Source: CAVRQM01 sp963756975 (GTDB lineage Bacteria > Pseudomonadota > Alphaproteobacteria > Acetobacterales > Acetobacteraceae). Taken from it: a DNA stretch of 64,000 nt. Position numbers and translations under genes: made by a program. Shown piece by piece: positions 8,995-18,497 of this stretch (its first letter is position 1; every line of letters starts with the position of its first letter). The stretch is from contig CAVWPS010000002.1 in assembly GCA_963756975.1 (NCBI GenBank), positions 1,364,001 through 1,428,000 on the forward strand. Reading direction: 5' to 3'. The notes beneath the pieces were generated by a model. The model saw only the letters and a list, made by a program, of their open reading frames with translations, made no database searches and was not told the DNA's origin.

Positions 8995-10389
8995 TTGCCC
9001 GATGTTCCGACCAGCAACTTGCAATGGGGCGGCCGCTTCGCCGGCGGCCCGGCCGACATCATGGCGCGGATCAACGCCTCGGTGTCGTTCGACAACGCCC
9101 TCTGGCGGCAGGACATCTCGGGCAGCCGGGCGCATGCGGCAATGTTGGCGGCGACGGGGATCATCGGCGCGGAAGATGGGGCGGCGATCGACGCGGGGCT
9201 AGAGGCGATCGCGGCCGAGATCGAGGCCGGCGGCTTCACCTGGGATGCGGCGCTCGAGGACGTTCACACCAATATCGAGGCGCGGCTGATCGCGCGGGTC
9301 GGCGATGCCGGGCGGCGGCTGCACACCGCGCGCAGCCGCAACGATCAGGTCGCGACCGATTTCCGCCTCTGGGTGCGCGACGCGCTCGACGGCATCTCGG
9401 AACAACTCACCGACACGATGCGCGCGTTCGCCACACGGGCGGCCGAATTCGCTGCGACGCCGATGCCGGGTTTCACCCATTTGCAGACCGCGCAGCCGGT
9501 GACGTTCGGGCACCATCTGCTCGCCTATGTCGAGATGCTGTCTCGCGATCGTGGCCGCTTGGCGGACGCGCGGCGGCGGCTGAACGAATGCCCGCTCGGG
9601 TCGGCGGCGCTGGCCGGCACGTCGTTCCCGATCGACCGCGCGATGACGGCGTCCGCACTCGGCTTCGACCGGCCGACCGCGAACTCGCTCGACGCCGTGT
9701 CGGACCGTGATTTCGCGCTGGAATTTCTGGCCGCCGCCGCGATCTCGGCCATGCACCTGTCGCGGTTCGCCGAGGAGATGGTGATCTGGTGTTCGAGCCC
9801 GTTCGGCTTCGTGCGCCTGACCGACGCGTTCACCACCGGCAGCTCGATCATGCCGCAAAAGCGCAACCCGGACGCGGCCGAGCTGACCAGGGCGAAAACC
9901 GGGCGGATCACCGGGGCACTCGTCGGATTGCTGACGGTGATGAAGGGGTTGCCGATGGCGTATGCGAAGGACATGCAGGAGGACAAGGAAGGCGTGTTCG
10001 ACGCGACCGCCGCTTGGTCGCTGGCGCTGGCCGCGACCGCGGGCATGGTGCGCGACCTCACCCCCGATGCCGCGAGAATGCTGGCGGCGGCGGGCGGCGG
10101 GTTCTCGACCGCGACCGATCTGGCGGACTGGCTGGTGCGCGTGCTCGGCCTGCCGTTCCGGACCGCGCACCACGTCACCGGCCGGCTGGTCGCTACGGCC
10201 GAGGCGCAGGGGATCGAGCTTTCGGCGCTGACGCTGGACGAGATGCGGGCCGAGCATGCGGGCATCACCGACGACATCTTTGGCGTGCTGACGGTGTCCG
10301 CGTCAGTCGCGTCGCGGACCAGTTTCGGCGGCACGGCCCCGGCGAACGTGGCGGCACAAGCCGCCGCGTGGCTGGAGCGGCTGGCATGA
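8995..10389 (+). CDS. argH: Argininosuccinate lyase
   Basis: This 464-residue cytosolic homotetramer splits argininosuccinate into arginine and fumarate, the last step of arginine synthesis. It begins TSNLQWGGRF, the usual ArgH opening, and carries the fumarase-superfamily signature GSSIMPQKRNPD with the catalytic Ser, plus DVHTNIE and TARSRNDQ. The likely start is TTG 8995, as no ATG or GTG is in frame close upstream. The stop overlaps the small lipoprotein gene by ATGA. Confidence 0.96.
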   Translation: MPDVPTSNLQWGGRFAGGPADIMARINASVSFDNALWRQDISGSRAHAAMLAATGIIGAEDGAAIDAGLEAIAAEIEAGGFTWDAALEDVHTNIEARLIARVGDAGRRLHTARSRNDQVATDFRLWVRDALDGISEQLTDTMRAFATRAAEFAATPMPGFTHLQTAQPVTFGHHLLAYVEMLSRDRGRLADARRRLNECPLGSAALAGTSFPIDRAMTASALGFDRPTANSLDAVSDRDFALEFLAAAAISAMHLSRFAEEMVIWCSSPFGFVRLTDAFTTGSSIMPQKRNPDAAELTRAKTGRITGALVGLLTVMKGLPMAYAKDMQEDKEGVFDATAAWSLALAATAGMVRDLTPDAARMLAAAGGGFSTATDLADWLVRVLGLPFRTAHHVTGRLVATAEAQGIELSALTLDEMRAEHAGITDDIFGVLTVSASVASRTSFGGTAPANVAAQAAAWLERLA

Positions 10390-10508
10390 GGATCGTGGCC
10401 GCCCTGCTGGCGCTGGCGCTGCTGGCCGGGTGCGGCAAGAAAGGCTCGCCCTCGGCGCCGGGGCCTGCGAGCGACATCACCTACCCGCGCCAGTATCCGG
10501 CCTACTGA
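10386..10508 (+). CDS. lptM: LptM-like small lipoprotein
   Basis: This 40-residue lipoprotein has a signal peptide ending in lipobox LLAGC (Cys17), then the GKKG segment typical of LptM/YifL and a short Pro-rich tail. In enterobacteria LptM helps mature the LptD-LptE LPS translocon, and the gene lies beside lysA or dapF in many proteobacteria, as here. It overlaps argH (ATGA) and lysA (TGATG). It is easy to miss because of its size. Confidence 0.8.
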   Translation: MRIVAALLALALLAGCGKKGSPSAPGPASDITYPRQYPAY

Positions 10509-11845
10509 TGTCGGCCGCCGCGCGACCCCCACATGCCAAGCTGGCCGAAGCCGAGCCGACCACCGCCGAGCTGATCGCGGCCCGCCCGCACCTGTCGATG
10601 CACGCGATGGACGGATTGCTGCTCGAAGGCGTGCCGCTCAATGCGATCGCCGACGCGCTCGGGACACCGTGCTGGGTTTACGGCGCGGCCACGCTGCGTG
10701 CCCGATACCGGCGATTGGCGGACGCGATGGCACAAGTCGGGGCGCACATCCACTACGCCGTGAAGGCCAACGACCACCTCGCTATCCTCCGTCTGCTGCA
10801 TCGCGAGGGTGCGGGTGCCGACGTGGTCAGCCTCGGCGAGTTTTTGCGCGCACGCGCGGCGGGCATCCCGGCGGCGGACATCGTGTTCTCCGGCGTCGGC
10901 AAATCGGCGGGAGAAATTTCTCGCGCGCTCGCCGAGGGCGTCGGACAGATCAACGTCGAGAGCGCCGAGGAACTGGCGACCGTCGACACGGTCGCACGCG
11001 GTCTCGGGCTTGTGGCCAATGTCGTACTGCGGCTGAACCCCGACGTGGATGCGGGCACGCATGCGAAGATCACCACCGGGCGGCTGGACAACAAGTTCGG
11101 CGTAGCGGCCGAAATTCTGGTCGGTCTCTACAAGCAGGCAGCCTCGATGCCCGGCATTTCGATGCGCGGGATCGCGCTGCATATCGGCAGCCAGATCTTC
11201 GGGACGACCGCCTACCGCGCCGCGTTCGCCGTCGCGCGCGACCTGATCGTGCGGCTGCGCGCCGAGGGTTGCACCGTCGATGTCATGGATTGCGGCGGCG
11301 GGCTCGGCATCGGCTATCGCGACGAGGGATCGGGCGATCCGGTCGCGTGGGCGGGGGCGATCCGCGCGGCGTTCGGCGATCTGGACGTCAAGTTGATGAT
11401 CGAGCCGGGGCGCTGGCTGGTCGGGCCATGCGGCGTGTTGCTGGCGTCGGTCGCGGTGACGAAAACCTCCGGAACGCGCTCGTTCGTCGTGCTCGACGCG
11501 GCGATGAACGATCTGCTGCGGCCGGCCCTGTACGATTCGTGGCACGGGATCGTGCCGCTCTCGGCCACGACCGCCCTGCGCCCGCCGCAACCCGTCGATA
11601 TCGTCGGCCCCGTCTGCGAGACCGGGGACACATTCGCGCGCGACCGCCTGTTGCCGCCGCTTCGGCCGGGTGAGACGGTGGCACTGCTCGACGCCGGCGC
11701 ATACGGTGCGGTGATGAGCGGCGTCTACAATTCGCGCCCGTTGCCCCCGATCGCGCTGGTCGACGGCGACCGCTGGGCGACGATCCGCGCCCGCCAACCC
11801 GTCGAAGACCTATGGGCGGCCGAACGGGTGCCCGGGTGGGTCTAG
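10508..11845 (+). CDS. lysA: Diaminopimelate decarboxylase
   Basis: This 445-residue PLP enzyme decarboxylates meso-diaminopimelate to lysine. Family motifs are in order: HYAVKAND with the PLP-binding Lys near residue 85, HIGSQ, CGGGLGIGY for phosphate binding, EPGRWLVG and the active-site CETGD. The start ATG is coupled to the lipoprotein gene stop. The first 30 residues are an extension before the fold, common in alphaproteobacteria. Confidence 0.96.
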   Translation: MSAAARPPHAKLAEAEPTTAELIAARPHLSMHAMDGLLLEGVPLNAIADALGTPCWVYGAATLRARYRRLADAMAQVGAHIHYAVKANDHLAILRLLHREGAGADVVSLGEFLRARAAGIPAADIVFSGVGKSAGEISRALAEGVGQINVESAEELATVDTVARGLGLVANVVLRLNPDVDAGTHAKITTGRLDNKFGVAAEILVGLYKQAASMPGISMRGIALHIGSQIFGTTAYRAAFAVARDLIVRLRAEGCTVDVMDCGGGLGIGYRDEGSGDPVAWAGAIRAAFGDLDVKLMIEPGRWLVGPCGVLLASVAVTKTSGTRSFVVLDAAMNDLLRPALYDSWHGIVPLSATTALRPPQPVDIVGPVCETGDTFARDRLLPPLRPGETVALLDAGAYGAVMSGVYNSRPLPPIALVDGDRWATIRARQPVEDLWAAERVPGWV

Positions 11846-14427
11846 CCGCACGCCTCACCCGGCAACGCAGGCTCGCGCGCGCCAGCGTGCTGGCCGAACG
11901 GGCCTGGCCGGAACTGGCGCCCGCGGCCGGGCTGCTCGTCGCCGGCCTGTGCGTCGCGTTGCTCGGCCTGCCCGGACGGCTGCCCGCCATCGTCCATGCG
12001 ACGTTGCTGGCCGGCTTCGTGGTTGGCCTCGCGTGGCTCGCATGGCGCGGTATTTCCCGCGTCATCCGTCCGACGGCGGCCGAAATCGACCGCCGGCTGG
12101 AGGCCGCGTCCGGCTTCGCGCACCGGCCGCTCGCCGTGCTGGCCGACCGCCCGGTGGGTTTCGGCGACACCGCATTGTGGCGAGCCCATCGTGCGCGCGC
12201 CGACCGGGCCGTCGCGGGCCTGCGCTGGCCGCCGCCCCGGCTGTCGCTCGGCGCGCGCGACCCGTTCGGATTGAGCGGCTTGCTGCTGGTCGCCCTGGTC
12301 GCGTGCCTCGCCGTCGCCGGACCGGACGCGCCCGCGCGCCTGCTCGCCGCCCTCGTCCCGCAGCTTCCGCACGCAATCCCCGTGGCACCGCCCTCCGTCA
12401 GCGCGTGGGCCACGCCGCCCGGCTACACCGGCCTGCCGCCGTTCGCCTTGCCGCCCGCCGACGGCACCCGCGACATGCCGGTCGCGATACCGGAGGGCAG
12501 CCGTCTCGAGGTGTCCGTCTCGGGCACCACGCAGGCCCCGGTCGTGACGGCACCGCAACCCGTCACCCCCGTGGTCGAGCCGCTCGACGCAGGCAATTTT
12601 CGCGCTGGCGCCCAGCCGGCCGGCAACGGGACGCTGTCGGTCGATGTCGGAAGCACGGCGCTCGGGCGCTGGACGATCGCGATCGTGCCGGATGTGCCGC
12701 CGGCGGTGGCCTGGGTGAAGCCGCCCACGGTCACCGGCGCGCGCACGCCCGCCGTGCGGTTTCAGTGGTCGGCGACCCATGCCTACGGGATCGAGGCGCT
12801 GGTCGCGGAATTGCGGCTGCGCGACCGGCCCGATGCCAAGCCGCTCGAGGTCACGATGCCGCTGCCCGGCCCCTCGCCGCGCAGTGCCCACGGTGTCCGG
12901 ACCGAGGATCTGACCGCCAATCCCTGGGCCGGCCTCGCGGTGCGGGCCACGCTGGTCGGGCGGGACGGGGCCGGCAAAACCGGGCGTGGCGGCACGGCCG
13001 AGATCACCCTGCCGGAACGCGCGTTCACCCATCCGATGGCCCGCGCCCTCGTGGCGGCGCGCAAAACCCTCGTGCTCGGCGCACCTGGGCCGGTCGCGGA
13101 CACGCTCGACACGCTGGCCGACGACGCGCCGGCCTGGACGCAGGAGGCGGCGGGCCTCGCGCAGTTGCGCGGCATCGCGGCCGGTCTGCGCGCGCCGACG
13201 CCTGCCATCCAGCCTGCGTTCGACGGGCTGTGGGCGCTGGCGCTGCACCTCGAGGAAAGCGGGCCGGCGCGTACGGCGGCCGCCCTGGCACAGGCGCAGA
13301 AGGCGTTGCGCGACAGCCTTCCGACCAAAGACCGCGCGGCGATCGACAAGAAGGCGCAGGCGCTGGCCGACGCGCTCGCGCGCCACGCGCAGGCGCTGAA
13401 CGAGGCGCGCCGCCGCGACCCCTCGCTGAACCGGCCCGACACGCGCGCCGCCCGCGAGGCGCTGGACAAGCTGCGGCAGGCCGAGCGCAACGGACAGGAC
13501 GACGCGGCGCAGGCCGACATGGCCGAACTCGACCGAGCATTGCAGGCCCTGCGTGAGGAAAACCGCGACGAGGCATCCCGTTCCCGGCAGCGGGCCGAGA
13601 AGGCACGCCAGAACGGGGCCAAAAACCTGACCGCGATGTCGGACCTGCTGCGGCGCGAGGGCAAGCTGGTCGACCGGGCGCAGGCGCGCGAGGCGGAGGG
13701 CAACCAGCCGTTCGGTTCCCTGAACTTCCCGCCCGGCGGGCTGAGCGACGCGTACCGCGACCCGGCCGTGCCCACCCATAACGGGGACGCGGCGGGCCAG
13801 GCCGCCGACCGCGCGATGCAGGGCGCGTTGCGGCGCGTGCTGGGCGAGCTGATGAGCCTGCACGGCGAGCTGACGGGCAAGGTGCCGCCGGAACTCGGGG
13901 TCGCCGATCTGGCGATGCGCGACGCGGGCACGGCACTCGGTGCCGGCCAGGACGACGCGGCCGCGGGCGACATGGAGCGCGCGATCCTGGCGTTGCAGAA
14001 GGGCGGGCAGTCGATGCGCGACCAGGTGCGCCAGAAGTTCGGCGCCCCCCAGCAGGGTCGCGGGCAGGATGGGCAGGGCGACGAGGGGGATTCGGGCGAC
14101 GGCCAGGGTCCGTCGCAATCGCAGCAGGGTCAGGGGTCCGACCAGTTCGCGCAGGGCGAGGACGACCAGGGGCCGGGCGACGGCTCCAGCTACGGGCCGG
14201 GCGACATGACCGATCAGGAAGGCCAGGGCCGCGACCCGTTCGGGCGCGCGCTGGGCCAGGCCGGCGCCGGCGCGCAATACGGCGAGGGCAGCGACACGAA
14301 GATCCCGGGTGCCGACCCGGGCGGACGCGCGCGGGCCGTCCAGCAGGAGCTGCGCCGCCGTGACGCCGATCTGTCGCGCCCGCCCGAGGAGCGCGATTAC
14401 ATCGGCCGCCTGCTAGGTCCGCATTAG
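11812..14427 (+). CDS. TIGR02302/DUF4175 family membrane protein
   Basis: This large protein of about 871 residues is of unknown biochemical role but typical of alphaproteobacteria and often found beside lysA. N-terminal membrane segments are followed by a long extracytoplasmic region with Ig-like character, a charged helical region rich in Arg, Glu and Gln (about residues 520-640), and a Gln/Gly/Asp-rich low-complexity stretch (about 740-800) before a conserved end with RPPEERDYIGRLL. ATG 11812 overlaps lysA by 34 bases; GTG 11836 is an equally plausible start. Confidence 0.85.
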   Translation: MGGRTGARVGLAARLTRQRRLARASVLAERAWPELAPAAGLLVAGLCVALLGLPGRLPAIVHATLLAGFVVGLAWLAWRGISRVIRPTAAEIDRRLEAASGFAHRPLAVLADRPVGFGDTALWRAHRARADRAVAGLRWPPPRLSLGARDPFGLSGLLLVALVACLAVAGPDAPARLLAALVPQLPHAIPVAPPSVSAWATPPGYTGLPPFALPPADGTRDMPVAIPEGSRLEVSVSGTTQAPVVTAPQPVTPVVEPLDAGNFRAGAQPAGNGTLSVDVGSTALGRWTIAIVPDVPPAVAWVKPPTVTGARTPAVRFQWSATHAYGIEALVAELRLRDRPDAKPLEVTMPLPGPSPRSAHGVRTEDLTANPWAGLAVRATLVGRDGAGKTGRGGTAEITLPERAFTHPMARALVAARKTLVLGAPGPVADTLDTLADDAPAWTQEAAGLAQLRGIAAGLRAPTPAIQPAFDGLWALALHLEESGPARTAAALAQAQKALRDSLPTKDRAAIDKKAQALADALARHAQALNEARRRDPSLNRPDTRAAREALDKLRQAERNGQDDAAQADMAELDRALQALREENRDEASRSRQRAEKARQNGAKNLTAMSDLLRREGKLVDRAQAREAEGNQPFGSLNFPPGGLSDAYRDPAVPTHNGDAAGQAADRAMQGALRRVLGELMSLHGELTGKVPPELGVADLAMRDAGTALGAGQDDAAAGDMERAILALQKGGQSMRDQVRQKFGAPQQGRGQDGQGDEGDSGDGQGPSQSQQGQGSDQFAQGEDDQGPGDGSSYGPGDMTDQEGQGRDPFGRALGQAGAGAQYGEGSDTKIPGADPGGRARAVQQELRRRDADLSRPPEERDYIGRLLGPH

Positions 14428-14506
14428 CCAGGGGCCGCATTAGCCGGGCTCACGCGCCCGTGCTCTAAACCTCTCGCATTCCGAGACGAAGGATCGAGGA
14501 CCGACC

Positions 14507-15736
14507 ATGGCGCTCCGTGACGTGAAGAAAGTCGTGCTCGCTTATTCCGGCGGGCTCGACACCAGCGTGATCCTGCGCTGGCTGCAGCAGACCTATCGTT
14601 GCGAGGTGGTGACGTTCACCGCCGATCTCGGGCAAGGCGAAGAGCTCGAGCCCGCGCGCAAGAAGGCCGAGATGTTCGGCGTGAAGCAGATCTTCGTCGA
14701 CGATCTGCGCGAGACGTTCGTGCGCGACTTCGTCTTCCCGATGTTCCGCGCCAACACCGTCTACGAGGGGCAGTACCTGCTCGGCACCTCGATCGCGCGG
14801 CCGCTGATCGCACAGCGCCAGATCGAGATCGCGGAGGAGGTGGGCGCCGACGCGGTGGCGCATGGGGCGACCGGCAAGGGCAACGACCAGGTCCGGTTCG
14901 AGCTGTCGTACTACGCGCTGAAGCCCGACATCCGGGTGATCGCGCCGTGGCGGGAATGGGATCTGACGAGCCGGACCAAGCTGCTCGAGTTCGCCGAGGC
15001 CAACCAGATCCCGATCGCGCGCGACAAGCGCGGCGAGGCCCCGTTCAGCGTCGACGCGAACCTTCTGCACAGCAGCTCCGAGGGCAAGATGCTCGAGGAT
15101 CCGGCGGTCGAGGCGGATGAGAGCGTCTACCAGCGCACCATCCGCCCCGAGGACGCGCCCGATGTCGCGACCACGATGTCCATCGACTTCAAGCACGGCG
15201 ATCCGGTCGCCATCGACGGCGTCGCGATGTCGCCCGCGACCGTGCTCACGCGGCTGAACGAACTCGGGCGGGCGAACGGCATCGGCCGGCTCGATCTGGT
15301 GGAGAACCGCTTCGTCGGCATGAAGTCGCGCGGCGTGTACGAGACGCCGGGCGGCACGATCCTGCTGGTGGCGCATCGCGGGATCGAAAGCATCACGCTC
15401 GACCGGGAAGCGGCGCACCTGAAGGACAGCGTGATGCCGCGCTACGCCGAGCTGATCTACAACGGGCTGTGGTTCAGCCCGGAACGGCGGATGCTGCAGG
15501 CGCTGATCGACACGAGCCAGGCGTCGGTCGACGGCCGGGTGAGGCTAAAACTGTACAAGGGCAACGTCGCCGTCATCGGCCGCGACAGCCCGAACAGCCT
15601 GTATTCGATGAAGCACGTCACGTTCGAGGACGACCAGGGCGCCTACGACCAGATCGACGCGCAGGGGTTCATCAAGCTGAACGCGCTGCGGCTCCGGCTG
15701 GGTGCCATGGCCGGCCGCCGGGGTGGCGCACTATGA
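14507..15736 (+). CDS. argG: Argininosuccinate synthase
   Basis: This 409-residue enzyme joins citrulline and aspartate with ATP. The N-terminal ATP-pyrophosphatase loop AYSGGLDTS (about residues 12-20) is intact, and the length matches the family. It sits about 80 bases after the TIGR02302 gene, so argH, lysA and argG lie in one amino-acid synthesis neighbourhood. The stop overlaps the DUF1993 gene by ATGA. Confidence 0.97.
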   Translation: MALRDVKKVVLAYSGGLDTSVILRWLQQTYRCEVVTFTADLGQGEELEPARKKAEMFGVKQIFVDDLRETFVRDFVFPMFRANTVYEGQYLLGTSIARPLIAQRQIEIAEEVGADAVAHGATGKGNDQVRFELSYYALKPDIRVIAPWREWDLTSRTKLLEFAEANQIPIARDKRGEAPFSVDANLLHSSSEGKMLEDPAVEADESVYQRTIRPEDAPDVATTMSIDFKHGDPVAIDGVAMSPATVLTRLNELGRANGIGRLDLVENRFVGMKSRGVYETPGGTILLVAHRGIESITLDREAAHLKDSVMPRYAELIYNGLWFSPERRMLQALIDTSQASVDGRVRLKLYKGNVAVIGRDSPNSLYSMKHVTFEDDQGAYDQIDAQGFIKLNALRLRLGAMAGRRGGAL

Positions 15737-16251
15737 CCGCCATCACCGTTCCCGGCCTGATCGTGCCGCTGATCGAGCAGATGCTCGGCGGCATGGCGCG
15801 CAGCCTGAGTAAAGGGCTCGCATTCGCCACGGCTCGCAAATTCGATTTTCCGGTGCTGCTGCAATCGCGCCTCGCGCCGGACCAGCTCCCGCTGTTCGGG
15901 CAGGTGCAGCTCGCCACCGACTTCGCTCGCAGGGGAGTGGCACGTCTGACCGGCGGCGAGGTCGAAAGCTGGCCGGACAGCGATGCGACCTTCGATGGAT
16001 TGCAGGCGCGCATCGCCCGCACGCTCGAGGTCGCCCGGTCCATCCCCGTCGCGGCGTACGACGGTTGCGAAGACCGCACGATCGAGATCAAGGCCGGTGA
16101 TCGCACGATGAGTTTTTCGGGGCTCGGCTACCTGACGCACTTCCTGATCCCGAACCTCACGTTCCACACCAGCGCGGCCTACCTGATCCTGCGCCATAAC
16201 GGGGTCGAGCTCGGTAAGATGGACTTCGTCAACGCGCCGCCCCGGCCGTAG
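15733..16251 (+). CDS. DUF1993 domain protein
   Basis: This 172-residue cytosolic protein is of the DUF1993 family, which has a DinB-like four-helix look. The conserved middle (RLAPDQLPLFGQVQLATDF) and the His-containing end (FHTSAAYLILRHNGVELG) are present. No function is established. It is translationally coupled to argG, so it is co-transcribed, but a metabolic link is not implied by sequence. Confidence 0.8.
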   Translation: MTAITVPGLIVPLIEQMLGGMARSLSKGLAFATARKFDFPVLLQSRLAPDQLPLFGQVQLATDFARRGVARLTGGEVESWPDSDATFDGLQARIARTLEVARSIPVAAYDGCEDRTIEIKAGDRTMSFSGLGYLTHFLIPNLTFHTSAAYLILRHNGVELGKMDFVNAPPRP

Positions 16252-16260
16252 CGCGTTCCG

Positions 16261-16941
16261 GTGACCGCGACCGCCGCCTTCCTGCTGGCCTTCCCGGCCC
16301 TGTTCGCGATCGTCAACCCGCTCGGCATGGCGTTCATCGTCGGCGACCTGATCGGCGACCTGCCGCATGCGGAGCGGACGCGAACCGTCCGGCTGGTCGC
16401 GCTGTATTCGCTCGGCATGATGCTCGGCGCGCTGTGGCTCGGTTCCTACATCTTCGCCTTCCTCGGCGTCTCGATCGAGGCGTTGCGGGTCGCGGGCGGG
16501 CTGGTCGTGATCCTCTCGTCGCTCGAACTGCTGTTGCAGCCGGACCGGCGCGAGGCGCGCAAGACGGATCAGGCGAGTGCCAGTGCCCGCGACGGCATGG
16601 GCGGCGGCAGCGAGCGCGCGTTCTTCCCGCTCACCATGCCGCTCACCACCGGCCCCGGCACGATCGCGATCGCGGTGACGCTCGGTGCCACGCGGCCGGA
16701 AGGGGTTTCGGGCCGGCTGCTGTTCGGCGTGGGCATCAGTGCGGCGGCGGTCGCGATGGCGGCGCTGGTGTGGCTCACCTATTGGTCGGCGGAACGGTTG
16801 GGGCGCTATATCTCGCCCGCCGGACAGCGCATCATTTCGCGTCTGTCGGCATTCCTGTTGTTGTCCATCGGCGTGCAGATCATGATCGGCGGAGTCGGTG
16901 GCGTGGTAGCGGAGTTCGCGGCTGCGGCGCGCGGACGTTAG
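16261..16941 (+). CDS. MarC family membrane protein
   Basis: This 226-residue polytopic inner-membrane protein belongs to the MarC/NAAT family, once linked to antibiotic resistance or small amino-acid transport; its substrate is not settled. The family pattern IVNPLG near residue 18 and FPLTMPLTTGPGTI (about residues 121-134) are visible among six hydrophobic segments. Start is GTG 16261, ten bases after the DUF1993 stop. Confidence 0.88.
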   Translation: MTATAAFLLAFPALFAIVNPLGMAFIVGDLIGDLPHAERTRTVRLVALYSLGMMLGALWLGSYIFAFLGVSIEALRVAGGLVVILSSLELLLQPDRREARKTDQASASARDGMGGGSERAFFPLTMPLTTGPGTIAIAVTLGATRPEGVSGRLLFGVGISAAAVAMAALVWLTYWSAERLGRYISPAGQRIISRLSAFLLLSIGVQIMIGGVGGVVAEFAAAARGR

Positions 16942-16955
16942 GGAGAAGAACGACG

Positions 16956-17237
16956 ATGAAGGCGACGTGGAACGGGGCGGTGATCGCGGAAAGCGAGGAC
17001 ATCGTGACGGTTGAGGGCAACCCGTATTTCCCAGCGAGTTCGTTGCGGCAGGATTACGTCCGCCCGTCGGCCCTGACCTCGGTCTGCCCCTGGAAGGGCA
17101 CCGCGAGCTACTACTCGCTGGAAGTCGACGGCAAGACGAACCCGGACGCGGTCTGGTCCTACCCGGCCCCGAAGGAGGCCGCCAAGGAGATCGAGGGGCG
17201 GGTCGCCTTCTGGCGCGGCGTGAGGGTCTCGCCTTGA
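16956..17237 (+). CDS. DUF427 domain protein
   Basis: This 93-residue single-domain protein has the DUF427 signature: an ATWNGAVIAES start, YFP, and CPWKGTASYY near residue 48, with NPDAVWSYP. Function is unknown. ATG 16956 has a Shine-Dalgarno-like GGGAGAAG. It overlaps the TTG start of the following dehydrogenase, so the two are likely made together. Confidence 0.88.
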   Translation: MKATWNGAVIAESEDIVTVEGNPYFPASSLRQDYVRPSALTSVCPWKGTASYYSLEVDGKTNPDAVWSYPAPKEAAKEIEGRVAFWRGVRVSP

Positions 17238-17968
17238 CCAATCCGGGACGGTTCGAGGGCCAGGTCGCGATCGTGACCGGCGGCGTCTCCGGCATCGGTG
17301 CTGCCGTCGCGGCGCGCCTGACGGCCGAGGGCGCGTGGGTCGCGCTGTGGGACGTCGACGCGGCGGCGCTGAAGGCTGCGAACGGCGCGCATTCCGAGGC
17401 GCTCGACCTGACCGACGCCGAGGCTGTGGAGCGGGCGGCGGCGTCGACCGCGGCCGCACTCGGCGGCATCGACGTGCTGGTCAACTGCGCCGGCATTACC
17501 GGGCCGAACGCGACGACGTGGGACTACCCGCTCGACGCATGGCGGCGGGTGATGGCGGTCAACGTGGACGCGACGTTCTTCACCTGCCGCGCCGTGGTGC
17601 CGACGATGCGCGCCGCCGGCTACGGACGGATCGTCAACGTGGCCTCCATCGCCGGCAAGGAGGGCAACCCGAACGCCCCCGCGTATTCGGCGAGCAAGGC
17701 GGCCGTGATCGGGCTGACCAAATCGCTCGGCAAGGAACTCGCCTCGACCGAGATCCGGGTCAACTGCGTGACCCCGGCGGCGGTTCGCACGCCGATCTTC
17801 GACCAGATGGCGCAGAGCCACATCGACTTCATGCTGAGCAAGATCCCGCTCGGCCGCTTCGGCACCACCGACGAGATCGCATCCATGATCTGCTGGCTCG
17901 CGAGCCGCGAGGCGTCGTTCTGCACCGGGGCCGTGTTCGACTGTTCCGGTGGCCGCGCCACCTACTGA
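17234..17968 (+). CDS. SDR-family NAD(P)-dependent oxidoreductase
   Basis: This 244-residue Rossmann dehydrogenase has the cofactor motif TGGVSGIG near residues 16-23, NCAGITG, catalytic Ser in NVASIAG and the YSASK catalytic Tyr-Lys pair. It is FabG-like in size, but sequence does not give the substrate. The TTG start at 17234 overlaps the DUF427 stop. Confidence 0.9.
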   Translation: MTNPGRFEGQVAIVTGGVSGIGAAVAARLTAEGAWVALWDVDAAALKAANGAHSEALDLTDAEAVERAAASTAAALGGIDVLVNCAGITGPNATTWDYPLDAWRRVMAVNVDATFFTCRAVVPTMRAAGYGRIVNVASIAGKEGNPNAPAYSASKAAVIGLTKSLGKELASTEIRVNCVTPAAVRTPIFDQMAQSHIDFMLSKIPLGRFGTTDEIASMICWLASREASFCTGAVFDCSGGRATY

Positions 17969-17990
17969 GCTTCTGCAACGAGGATATCCG

Positions 17991-18488
17991 ATGACCCGAG
18001 CCGCCCCCGCGTTCACAATTCTGGCCGCCGCCGCCGCTCTGATGGCCGTGTCCCCGGTCGCGCGGGCGGCCGACCCGGCACCCGCCACGGGCCCGATCCC
18101 GATCGAGCTCAACAAGCTCGAGCCGTTGCCGGCCGCCGCCAACGCGCCCGCCGGCTGCCGCGTCTATTTCGTCATCAACAACAACGAGCCCGAGACCCTG
18201 TCGCAGCTGCGGCTCGACCTGATCCTGTTCGGCACCGACGGCGTGATCGCCCGCCGCGTGGCGCTCGACCTCGGCCCGCTACCCGCGAAAAAGACCGGCG
18301 TGCGGCTGTTCGACCTGACCGGGCAGGCTTGCGAGGGCATCGGCCGCGTGCTCGTCAACGACGTGCTGGCCTGCCAGTCGGCCGCGCCGGGCGGTGCCGC
18401 CGCCCCCGCGGCGGCGGGCGGATCGGCCGCGTGCCTCGACCGGCTCGCGCCCACGTCGCGCATCCCGGCGGTGGCCTTCGGCAAGTAG
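17991..18488 (+). CDS. Secreted hypothetical protein
   Basis: This 165-residue exported protein has a signal peptide ending near VARAAD (about residue 31). The mature part has a beta-rich look (CRVYFVINNNEP, LDLILFGTDG) with several Cys and an Ala/Gly-rich linker before a short conserved end (CLDRLAPTSRIPAVAFGK). I do not recognise a named family. It precedes the dipeptidase gene by nine bases. Confidence 0.7.
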   Translation: MTRAAPAFTILAAAAALMAVSPVARAADPAPATGPIPIELNKLEPLPAAANAPAGCRVYFVINNNEPETLSQLRLDLILFGTDGVIARRVALDLGPLPAKKTGVRLFDLTGQACEGIGRVLVNDVLACQSAAPGGAAAPAAAGGSAACLDRLAPTSRIPAVAFGK

Positions 18489-18497
18489 CATTCCGCG

